Assembly (NCBI GenBank): GCA_000404785.1 | Contig: ASNI01000135.1 | Coordinates: 1 to 6,141, forward strand | Source: Cloacimonetes bacterium SCGC AAA252-N17 | GTDB lineage: Bacteria; Cloacimonadota; Cloacimonadia; JGIOTU-2 | Length of the DNA: 6,141 nt | Direction: 5' to 3' | Shown: one piece after another, positions 1 through 5,421 of the stretch | How positions within the stretch are numbered: position 1 is the stretch's first letter | How the letters are laid out: every line of letters begins with the position of its first letter | The notes under the pieces: generated by a model | Databases searched by the model: none | The model's input: the letters and a program-made list of their open reading frames with translations, nothing else | Told to the model about the DNA's origin: nothing | Translations under genes and position numbers: made by a program

Positions 1-1
1 C

Positions 2-151
2 GTAATCGGCGCGCGTCCTCAATTTATTAAAGCTTCAACAGTTAGCAGAGAAATTAGAAAAAACGATTTGAATGAAATTATCGTGCACACTGGTCAGCAT
101 TTTGATCCCAATATGAGCAAAATCTTTTTTCGATCAAATGAAAATTCCTGA
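2..151 (+). pseudogene. wecB: N-terminal fragment of UDP-GlcNAc 2-epimerase, 5'-partial and frameshifted
   Basis: Reading from base 2 gives the N-terminal signature of the non-hydrolysing UDP-GlcNAc 2-epimerase family: VIGARPQFIKAS, then IIVHTGQHFDPNMSKIFF. The start codon lies left of the window; the family usually begins about 6-8 residues before this point. In this frame the protein ends at TGA 149-151 after a non-homologous tail (RSNENS). The true continuation (DQMKIPEPDYNLG) lies one base further on, at 132. The Arg and Lys of GARPQFIK correspond to substrate-binding residues in characterised WecB (Arg10 and Lys15 in E. coli), so the downstream piece alone would probably be inactive. Joined across the break, 43 codons here plus GAT CAA plus 305 codons give about 350 residues, the normal family length. 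This is one gene with a frame break and not two genes. Confidence 0.85.
125..131 (+). other. Frame break in wecB (T6-C run)
   Basis: Codons ATC TTT TTT CGA are followed in the zero frame by an early TGA. Dropping one base gives ATC TTT TTC GAT CAA ATG, which continues the WecB alignment without a gap (IFF-DQM-KIPEPDYNLG). A single extra T in a six-T run is the simplest explanation, as a homopolymer sequencing or assembly error or a real +1 indel. The local string UUU CGA also resembles known +1 slippery sites. Confidence 0.85.
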
Positions 152-1055
152 ACCTGATTACAATTTAGGAATTAACAGCTTAAGTCATGGTGCGATGACT
201 GGTAGAATGCTTGAGGAAATAGAAAAAGTTTTAATTATTGAAAATCCCGATTGGGTTATTGTTTATGGTGATACAAATTCTACGCTTGCTGGCTCTCTCG
301 CTGCAAAAAAATTACGACTGAAAGTCGCTCATATTGAAGCAGGGCTGCGCTCATTTAATATGTTTATGCCCGAAGAGATCAATAGGATCTTAACTGATAG
401 AATTAGTGATATTCTCTTTTGCCCAACTCAGACCGCAATAGACAATCTTGCTAATGAAGGATTTGAAAAACTGGGTTGTAAAATTGTTTTCTCAGGGGAT
501 GTAATGTTAGATGCAGCTTTGTTTTATAGTAAAAAAGCAAAAAAGCCATTCGAAGATATTCCATCTCAATATATTCTAACCACAATTCATCGAGAAGAGA
601 ATACAGTAGACGGAGAAAGACTAAAGTCAATTTGTAACGCACTTGAAATTATTTCAAAAGAAATCCCAATCATTATTCCAATACATCCTAGAACAAGAAA
701 TCAATTTATAGAGTTGTATTCAACTTCACAAGAGAGTAATATTAAGTTAATCGATCCAGTTGGATATTTACAGATGCTTTATTTAATAAAACATTGTTCT
801 CTTATTATTACTGATAGTGGAGGGCTTCAAAAAGAAGCATATTTTTTTGAAAAGCCCTGTGTTACTATTCGAGATGAAACAGAATGGACTGATTTAGTAA
901 AATATGGATGCAATGTTGTAGCTGGCACTAATACAGATAATATTATCGATGCCTATAATCTTATGAAAGATGGAAAGATTAAATTTTCATATAATTTATT
1001 CGGCTCTGGAAATGCCGCTAAAATAATTGTTAATGAAATTTTGGCACAGAAATAA
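138..1055 (+). CDS. wecB: UDP-N-acetylglucosamine 2-epimerase (non-hydrolysing), main C-terminal part of a frameshifted gene
   Basis: This enzyme interconverts UDP-GlcNAc and UDP-ManNAc in the cytoplasm, feeding ManNAc-type sugars into surface polysaccharide. Family motifs in order: VYGDTNSTLAG (42-52, with Asp45), HIEAGLRSF (65-73, Glu67), MPEEINRILTD (77-87), TTIHREEN (148-155, His151), IHPRTR (182-187), TDSGGLQKEA (225-234) and RDETEW (245-250). Asp45, Glu67, Glu79 or Glu80 and His151 match the catalytic acid/base set described for E. coli WecB. The fold is the GT-B-like epimerase type, with no signal peptide or membrane segment. ATG 138 is only the first in-frame ATG after the frame break. 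It has no Shine-Dalgarno sequence and falls inside the conserved domain, so it is not a credible native start. The N-terminus lies at 2-151 in another frame. Hand-counted lines of this gene are about 27-32% GC, lower than the next gene. The family assignment is very secure; whether functional protein is made is open. Confidence 0.93.
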   Translation: MKIPEPDYNLGINSLSHGAMTGRMLEEIEKVLIIENPDWVIVYGDTNSTLAGSLAAKKLRLKVAHIEAGLRSFNMFMPEEINRILTDRISDILFCPTQTAIDNLANEGFEKLGCKIVFSGDVMLDAALFYSKKAKKPFEDIPSQYILTTIHREENTVDGERLKSICNALEIISKEIPIIIPIHPRTRNQFIELYSTSQESNIKLIDPVGYLQMLYLIKHCSLIITDSGGLQKEAYFFEKPCVTIRDETEWTDLVKYGCNVVAGTNTDNIIDAYNLMKDGKIKFSYNLFGSGNAAKIIVNEILAQK

Positions 1056-1085
1056 ACTCATTTTGTAAAAGCTTTTGAAAACAAA

Positions 1086-1140
1086 GAGAATATACAATTT
1101 ACTAATGCAATAACCTGTATATAATAGCAAATATATTCTC
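1086..1140. repeat. 9-bp inverted repeat flanking the upstream promoter candidate
   Basis: GAGAATATA at 1086-1094 and its exact reverse complement TATATTCTC at 1132-1140 are separated by 37 bases that contain the TTTACT/TATAAT candidate. The arms do not extend further. Short AT-rich repeats of this size can arise by chance. The arrangement could be an operator or a weak long-range hairpin. Confidence 0.35.
1098..1125 (+). promoter_or_regulatory. Candidate sigma70-type promoter upstream of the operon
   Basis: A perfect TATAAT at 1120-1125 lies 16 bases downstream of TTTACT (1098-1103; four of six matches to TTGACA). Transcription would start near 1132 and give a leader of about 147 bases before the epimerase start. 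The region is very AT-rich, so chance TATAAT matches are likely. It was judged by eye only, and the consensus of this organism is unknown. Confidence 0.35.
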
Positions 1141-1181
1141 CGATAAAAGATATAAATATTGATTCGAATTAAAGCACCTGT

Positions 1182-1209
1182 TTGACGGGATAAATGTTAG
1201 GAATATCGA
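1182..1209 (+). promoter_or_regulatory. Second candidate promoter, nearer the operon
   Basis: TTGACG at 1182-1187 (five of six matches to the -35 consensus) is followed after 16 bases by TATCGA at 1204-1209 (four of six to TATAAT). The start site would be near 1216, about 63 bases before the epimerase start. It has a better -35 but a poorer -10 than the upstream candidate. At most one of the two need be real. Confidence 0.25.
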
Positions 1210-1268
1210 GAATCGGAAAAAACTTGCCTAAAATTACAGTATATCGTGTTTGACGTATTATTATATAT

Positions 1269-1273
1269 AGGAG
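1269..1273 (+). promoter_or_regulatory. Ribosome binding site fixing the epimerase start
   Basis: AGGAG lies five bases before ATG 1279. It supports ATG 1279 over the in-frame GTG at 1246, which has no comparable site and would add 11 residues before the conserved N-terminal beta strand. Confidence 0.8.
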
Positions 1274-1278
1274 TAGTA

Positions 1279-2238
1279 ATGAAAATTTTAATTACAGGCG
1301 GTTCCGGATTTATTGGCTCATATCTTGCTGAACATCTACTTAAAATGGGTCATTATGTGATCATTATCGATAATCTGTCTACAGGACGATTAGCAAATAT
1401 TAAAAACATCTATCGTCACAAGAATCTTGAAGTGCATATCAATACGATTTTTAACCGTGAACTGGTAGACGAATTGGTAAAAGGTTGTGACCAAATTTAC
1501 CATCTCGCAGCTGCTGTTGGTGTTCGGTACATTGTTGATAATCCTGTTCAGACTATCGAAACGAATGTAGGTGGCTCTGAGATTCTTTTAAAGATTGCAA
1601 ATAAATACAAAAAGAAGATATTCATTGCCTCAACATCAGAAGTGTACGGTAAATCAGACGAACTCCCCTTTAAAGAAGATGCTATGCGTGTATATGGTCC
1701 TACGACAATTAGAAGATGGTCCTATGCAGAGTCAAAAGCAATTGATGAATTCCTCGCACTTGCGTATCTGCATGAGAAGAAATTGCCGGTTGTAATAGCC
1801 CGTTTATTCAACACCGTTGGTCCTCGGCAAACAGGTCAATACGGCATGGTCGTTCCCCGCTTCGTACAGCAGGCGTTACTCAATCATCCCATTACTGTTT
1901 ATGGAGATGGGAAGCAGTCCCGTTGTTTTGGCTATGTAGGCGATATCGTTGAAGCTATTGTAAAACTTATGGATAATGACAAATGCATTGGACAAATATA
2001 CAACATTGGAACCAACGAAGAAATCACGATCTACAATCTGGCAAAAAAAGTAAAAGAGCTCACAAATAGTGAATCCAAAATCAAACTTATTCCCTACGAA
2101 GAAGCTTATGAAGAAGGATTCGAGGATATGAAAAGACGCATTCCCGACCTCTCAAAAGCCGGAAGGGATATCGACTATAAGCCCAAAGTCTCTTTAACCA
2201 GAATCCTGCAGGAAATCATTGAATATTATAAGAAATAA
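1279..2238 (+). CDS. NAD-dependent epimerase/dehydratase (extended SDR), UDP-glucuronate decarboxylase-like
   Basis: A cytoplasmic nucleotide-sugar-modifying enzyme of the extended short-chain dehydrogenase family, 319 residues. The N-terminus carries the Rossmann motif TGGSGFIG (6-13), and acidic Asp31 ends beta 2, which suggests NAD(H). The active site shows ASTSEVYG (117-124) and the YxxxK pair Tyr149/Lys153 in RRWSYAESKA. Next come ARLFNTVGPRQTGQYGM (174-190) and VYGDGKQSRCFGYVGD (207-222), then a C-terminal RRIPDLSKA (287-295) followed by DYKPKVSL. The STSEVYG and P/RRW-x-Y-xxSK pattern is like UDP-xylose synthase and the ArnA decarboxylase domain, so a UDP-glucuronate-type substrate is plausible but not proven; a 4-epimerase or 4,6-dehydratase remains possible. 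The preferred start is ATG 1279, with AGGAG at 1269-1273; an in-frame GTG at 1246 would give 330 residues. It is the first gene of the tight cluster, and its stop lies two bases before smpB. Sampled lines reach 45-55% GC, higher than wecB. Confidence 0.9.
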   Translation: MKILITGGSGFIGSYLAEHLLKMGHYVIIIDNLSTGRLANIKNIYRHKNLEVHINTIFNRELVDELVKGCDQIYHLAAAVGVRYIVDNPVQTIETNVGGSEILLKIANKYKKKIFIASTSEVYGKSDELPFKEDAMRVYGPTTIRRWSYAESKAIDEFLALAYLHEKKLPVVIARLFNTVGPRQTGQYGMVVPRFVQQALLNHPITVYGDGKQSRCFGYVGDIVEAIVKLMDNDKCIGQIYNIGTNEEITIYNLAKKVKELTNSESKIKLIPYEEAYEEGFEDMKRRIPDLSKAGRDIDYKPKVSLTRILQEIIEYYKK

Positions 2239-2240
2239 GC

Positions 2241-2678
2241 ATGGAGTTTAAAAATAAGAAGGCTGCTAAGGATTACTACATAGAGAAAACCTATGAAACG
2301 GGCATTGTGCTTACTGGTAATGAGATCAAATCTATACGCGAAGGAAGAGTGAATTTTATAGACAGTTATGCTCGAGTAAAAGAGGGTGAACTCTGGTTGG
2401 AAAACCTTCATATAAGCCCTTATGATAAGGGTTTTAATTATGATTATAATCCAAAGCGGTCTCGCAAACTGCTCATGCATAAATATGAAATTCATAGATT
2501 AGAAACCAAAATTACAGAAAAAGGATATACGCTGATCCCACTTTCTCTGTTTATCAACGAACAGGGACTAGCAAAAATAATTATTGGTCTTGCGAAGGGT
2601 AAACGATCGTATGAAAAACGTGATAAGATCAAAGCAAGGGATGCTCAACGCGAGATGGATCGAGCAAGGCAAAGATAA
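2241..2678 (+). CDS. smpB: SsrA-binding protein SmpB
   Basis: SmpB is the small protein that binds tmRNA and brings it to stalled ribosomes for trans-translation, which tags incomplete peptides for degradation and frees the ribosome. At 145 residues it is slightly shorter than the usual 150-160, mainly at the N-terminus. Hallmarks in order: NKKAAKDYYI (5-14), TGIVLTGNEIKSIREGRVNF (20-39), DSYARV (41-46), HISPYDKG (57-64), KRSRKLLMHK (72-81), EKGYTLIPLSLF (93-104), and GLAKGKRSYEKRD (115-127) leading into the basic tail KARDAQREMDRARQR that enters the mRNA channel. ATG 2241 is two bases after the epimerase stop. There is only a weak AAGAA upstream, so translation probably depends on coupling. 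The ssrA RNA gene itself is not in this window. The placement beside a sugar-nucleotide enzyme looks like operon packing and not a functional link. Confidence 0.97.
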   Translation: MEFKNKKAAKDYYIEKTYETGIVLTGNEIKSIREGRVNFIDSYARVKEGELWLENLHISPYDKGFNYDYNPKRSRKLLMHKYEIHRLETKITEKGYTLIPLSLFINEQGLAKIIIGLAKGKRSYEKRDKIKARDAQREMDRARQR

Positions 2679-2684
2679 AATATT

Positions 2685-3518
2685 ATGAATTGGATCTGGA
2701 ATCCCGCAACCCATATACAACTGTGTAAGTTGGCATTATCAAAAATGTCGCCATTCTTTAATGAGTTGATAAGTGTGTATCCCGAATATTTCGAGCTCGG
2801 TATCATTGCACCGGATAGACTTTTTTGCGATACGACAAATCATTATTATAACTGCACTCCAAGCCCTTCTGGATATCATTACGGATGTGTATTGAAGAAA
2901 ATCCTGAAAGAAATTGAGCTGATAGAGAATATGATTGAGAATCGTGATTCTTTAATATATCATCCTAATTGTAGCTACTATCTGAAACATATTCTTGATA
3001 ATCCTCTAAAAATTCTTATCTTTGAAATGGGAGTTATTTCTCACTATATCGCTGACCTGCATCAACCATTTCATACTGATGGGAAATATAGATTTGGATA
3101 TGAGGAGGTACCTCATAAGATATATGAAGCAGATGTGCGAAAACATTTTGGCGAATTACAGCTTGATGTTGGTAAAAGACGATACCACATTCCAAATCTT
3201 GGAAATTATCTATACGAAACTATTTACAGAATAAATAAATCCTATGATACTTTAATAGATTATTATTTCCTTACTCCAAATAAAGTCAAAGCAGACAGAT
3301 GGGAAAAGGCGGAATCAAAAACCGAGAAATTTCTATCATCTGCAGCAAAATGCATTGCAAATATCTGGTTTCCTTTTGAATCACAATTGAAGGTTTATAA
3401 AAAATTGCTTAAGAATATTTATATTATGCAAGAAGTAGATAAAGCGCTTACACATGATGGAAATTATTCCCTGAAAATTTACAATTCCGGAACTATGAGC
3501 ATACGAAGGAAAAAATGA
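2685..3518 (+). CDS. Zinc-dependent phospholipase C / S1-P1 nuclease-fold protein without signal peptide
   Basis: A 277-residue all-helical metal hydrolase of the superfamily that includes Bacillus cereus phospholipase C and P1 nuclease. The core GVISHYIADLHQPFHTD (116-132), followed by HKIYE (144-148), supplies His120, Asp124, His130, His144 and Glu148. These have exactly the spacing of the B. cereus ligands His118, Asp122, His128, His142 and Glu146. Further likely ligands are His10 (NPATH), Asp44 (GIIAPDR) and His53 (TNHYYN). Trp5 stands five residues before His10, as Trp1 does before His6 in P1 nuclease. No signal peptide or membrane segment is visible, and in the secreted relatives the ligand Trp is N-terminal only after cleavage. 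The C-terminal 45 residues are lysine-rich and unlike the family. The start is limited by the smpB stop in the same frame six bases upstream; the Shine-Dalgarno sequence is poor. The gene ends overlapping the ABC ATPase by four bases. Substrate (phospholipid or nucleic acid) and location are unknown. Confidence 0.8.
   Translation: MNWIWNPATHIQLCKLALSKMSPFFNELISVYPEYFELGIIAPDRLFCDTTNHYYNCTPSPSGYHYGCVLKKILKEIELIENMIENRDSLIYHPNCSYYLKHILDNPLKILIFEMGVISHYIADLHQPFHTDGKYRFGYEEVPHKIYEADVRKHFGELQLDVGKRRYHIPNLGNYLYETIYRINKSYDTLIDYYFLTPNKVKADRWEKAESKTEKFLSSAAKCIANIWFPFESQLKVYKKLLKNIYIMQEVDKALTHDGNYSLKIYNSGTMSIRRKK
3506..3510 (+). promoter_or_regulatory. Ribosome binding site of the ABC ATPase gene
   Basis: AAGGA lies four bases before ATG 3515, inside the end of the preceding gene. 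Together with the ATGA overlap it fixes this start and suggests both coupling and independent initiation. Confidence 0.7.
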
Positions 3519-4195
3519 ATAACAACCTAGTAATACAGATCGAGAATATTACGAAGATCTATCAGATGGGAAAGGTGAAAGTTCCCGCTCTCGCAGGTAT
3601 TGATCTTTCTATTGAAAAAAATACTTATACTGCAATTATGGGACCTTCCGGTTCCGGCAAATCCACATTACTTCATATTTTGGGTTGTCTTGATACACCT
3701 ACAGAAGGCGTGTATTATTTAGATCATGAAAAGGTGAGTGATTTTAATTATAATAAACTTGCTGAGGTACGCAATAACAAGATCGGTTTTGTCTTTCAGG
3801 TTTTTAACCTGTTGCCAAACATGAATGTACTTGAAAATGTTGAACTGCCACTCATGTATGCAGGAGTTCATAAGAAAGAGAGAAAAAAACGGGCATCTGA
3901 AGTTCTTGAAAGAGTAGGACTTGACCACCGCTTGAAACACAAACCGCAGGAATTGTCGGGTGGAGAAAGACAACGAACAGCCATCGCCAGAGCATTGGCG
4001 AATAATCCATCCATCATTCTTGCTGACGAACCAACAGGTAATCTGGACAGCACTTCCGGGTGCAGTATAATGAAAATATTCTCAGATCTCTATGAGCAGG
4101 GACATACGATCATAGTTGTTACTCATGACAGCACTATTGCGAAAATGACGCAGCGTGTGATTACGTTAAGCGATGGGAAAGTTGTGAGCTCATGA
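3515..4195 (+). CDS. ABC transporter ATP-binding protein, MacB/LolD family
   Basis: The cytoplasmic nucleotide-binding subunit, 226 residues, that powers the permease encoded next. It shows an A-loop Tyr16 (TKIYQMG), Walker A GPSGSGKST (43-51), a Q-loop in FVFQVFNLLP (92-101, Gln95), signature LSGGERQRTAIARAL (147-161), Walker B IILADEPTGNLD (167-178) with catalytic Glu172, and H-loop His204 in VVTHD. The motifs FQVFNLLP and DEPTGNLD, and the short length without extra domains, are typical of the MacB/LolD/FtsE group (mechanotransmission or lipoprotein-release type transporters). It overlaps the preceding gene by four bases (ATGA at 3515-3518) and the next by four (ATGA at 4192-4195). All catalytic motifs are intact. 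The exported or extracted substrate cannot be told from sequence. LolD and MacB are equally possible by the ATPase alone; the permease favours MacB. Confidence 0.95.
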   Translation: MNNNLVIQIENITKIYQMGKVKVPALAGIDLSIEKNTYTAIMGPSGSGKSTLLHILGCLDTPTEGVYYLDHEKVSDFNYNKLAEVRNNKIGFVFQVFNLLPNMNVLENVELPLMYAGVHKKERKKRASEVLERVGLDHRLKHKPQELSGGERQRTAIARALANNPSIILADEPTGNLDSTSGCSIMKIFSDLYEQGHTIIVVTHDSTIAKMTQRVITLSDGKVVSS

Positions 4196-5418
4196 GCATA
4201 TTTTATAACATACGACTCGGTATTGTTGATATGGCACATAACGTGGGAAGAACTTTGATAACGATGCTTGGGGTTATTCTGGGCACAATGTCCATTATTG
4301 CGGTGCTTGCGATTGTGCAGGGCGGTCGCGAACAGTCCATTCGATGGCTTGAAGAACGCGGAGGCGTTCTCAAACTTTCAATTGATACTAAGTGGACCTT
4401 TGATCTTGATGAACGCTCCCAAATTCGTGATCAGCGTCTAATGCTCAAGGATATGAGATTAATAAGAAATTATTTTCCAGACCTTTTGAATTTTAGTCCG
4501 GAAACTTCAAAATGGCTTCAAATGAAATATAAGGATAAAAACTATTCTACTCGCGTGAATGGTATTTTCCCTACTTATCAGGAAGCAGAAAATTTCAGTA
4601 TTGGGGAGGGAAGATTTATTTCTGAATTTGATATTGAGCAGGCATCTCGTGTTATTGCGATTGGAGTAAGGGTCAAGGATGCACTATTTGGAAAAGAAAA
4701 TGCTATGGGAAAGAATATCACAATTAGTAATAATCAATTCAAAGTAATTGGTATCATGGAAGAGAAAAAGATTGATGTAGCTGGATGGAAAGGTCATAAT
4801 CCTATGGATTGGTTGAATCAGCAGTCTTTCATTCCGCTCACTACGATGCTTAAAAAATTATATGCTGATGAGCCGATAGACGAGATCAACTTTCAGGTTG
4901 CTTCATCAGAATTAGTGAAACCAACTCAGGAAAGATTAAATCAATTTCTAAAAGCTCTGCGTAATGGTGAAGATATCTTCGAAGTACGGGCAAATAGTGA
5001 CAGACTGGAGAATATTCAAAAAAACTCAAATGATACACAATTGATACTCATGATCGTTGGTGGTATTTCGCTGATAGTTGGAGGAATTGTCATCACCAAT
5101 ATCAGTCTTGCCTCGGTAAAAGAACGTTTGCGAGAGATCGGTGTTCGAATGGCTGTGGGTGCAAGGAGAAAAGATATCCTTGTTCAGTTTTTGATTCAAA
5201 CAACCTTCATGAGTTTGCTGGGCGGAATAATAGGGGTTATTTTAGGGCTGTCTCTTCTTCGGGCATTAGAAAAATTTCTATCTTCACCAACATCAGCAAA
5301 TCCAAATATGATAATTATCGCACTTGCTCTGTCAGTCGGAGTTGGTTTTGTGGCAGGTTTCTTTCCAGCTATGCAGGCGAGTAGATCAGATCCAATAAAA
5401 ATATTACGATACGAGTAG
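4192..5418 (+). CDS. ABC transporter permease, MacB/FtsX type
   Basis: The inner-membrane partner of the preceding ATPase, 408 residues. The layout is the classic four-helix MacB plan. TM1 is at about 21-43 (TLITMLGVILGTMSIIAVLA). A large MacB-PCD-like periplasmic domain spans about 44-280. The C-terminal FtsX domain has TM2 at about 283-304, TM3 at about 332-357 and TM4 at about 372-394. Hallmarks are SVKERLREIGVRMAVGARRK (308-327), the coupling region after TM2, and the C-terminal FPAMQASRSDPIKILRYE (391-408), which ends in the usual LRYE. No signal peptide is expected beyond TM1. The start overlaps the ATPase stop by four bases and lacks a good Shine-Dalgarno sequence, consistent with translational coupling. 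A MacA-like adaptor and an outer-membrane TolC are not in the window, so it could be a MacB-like system with remote partners, or act in lipoprotein or envelope handling. Substrate unknown. Confidence 0.95.
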   Translation: MSIFYNIRLGIVDMAHNVGRTLITMLGVILGTMSIIAVLAIVQGGREQSIRWLEERGGVLKLSIDTKWTFDLDERSQIRDQRLMLKDMRLIRNYFPDLLNFSPETSKWLQMKYKDKNYSTRVNGIFPTYQEAENFSIGEGRFISEFDIEQASRVIAIGVRVKDALFGKENAMGKNITISNNQFKVIGIMEEKKIDVAGWKGHNPMDWLNQQSFIPLTTMLKKLYADEPIDEINFQVASSELVKPTQERLNQFLKALRNGEDIFEVRANSDRLENIQKNSNDTQLILMIVGGISLIVGGIVITNISLASVKERLREIGVRMAVGARRKDILVQFLIQTTFMSLLGGIIGVILGLSLLRALEKFLSSPTSANPNMIIIALALSVGVGFVAGFFPAMQASRSDPIKILRYE

Positions 5419-5421
5419 CAC

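Larger units (their letters stand above)
1056..1278. other. AT-rich intergenic region between wecB and the downstream operon
   Basis: This is a gap of 223 bases with no plausible coding frame. Two sampled lines are about 23% and 30% GC. It holds two weak promoter candidates (1098-1125 and 1182-1209), a 9-bp inverted repeat (1086-1094 with 1132-1140), a repeated 9-mer TGTTTGACG (1179 and 1247), and the ribosome binding site of the next gene. The weak palindrome around AAAAGCTTTT just after wecB has no GC-rich stem and does not make a convincing terminator. No riboswitch or tRNA was recognised. Confidence 0.7.

Noticed and set aside
138..140. ATG 138 as a genuine start of a short WecB
   Set aside because: It has no ribosome binding site, and the conserved GARPQFIK and TGQHFDPNMS segments lie just upstream in the neighbouring frame, so it is an internal methionine.
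451..642. Minus-strand open frame of 63 codons
   Set aside because: It lies wholly inside wecB, whose conserved motifs are read on the + strand. Its translation is low-complexity Leu/Tyr-rich with no recognisable family and no ribosome binding site.
1064..1083. Palindrome around AAAAGCTTTT after wecB as a terminator
   Set aside because: The stem has a single G-C pair at its centre, no room for a loop without breaking it, and no proper following U tract. At best it is a weak AT hairpin.
1246..1278. GTG 1246 as start of the epimerase
   Set aside because: ATG 1279 has AGGAG at five bases and gives the normal SDR N-terminus MKILITGGSGFIG. The extra 11 residues match nothing in the family.
1595..1795. 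Alternative + frame of 66 codons
   Set aside because: It overlaps the catalytic centre of the SDR gene in another frame and has no family features.
2226..2495. Minus-strand open frame across the epimerase-smpB junction
   Set aside because: It is antisense to the conserved SmpB core; its hydrophobic look is a by-product of AT-rich antisense sequence.
2676..2690. Readthrough fusion of SmpB with the Zn-PLC protein, which share a frame
   Set aside because: SmpB ends normally in its basic tail before TAA 2676-2678, and the next protein begins with its own ATG and family N-terminus. The shared frame is chance.
3022..3234. Alternative + frame of 70 codons in the Zn-PLC gene
   Set aside because: It covers the metal-ligand core of the real frame and has no supporting start signal.
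3719..4053. Two minus-strand open frames (3719-3973 and 3868-4053)
   Set aside because: They are antisense to the ABC signature and Walker B region, a common source of spurious frames.
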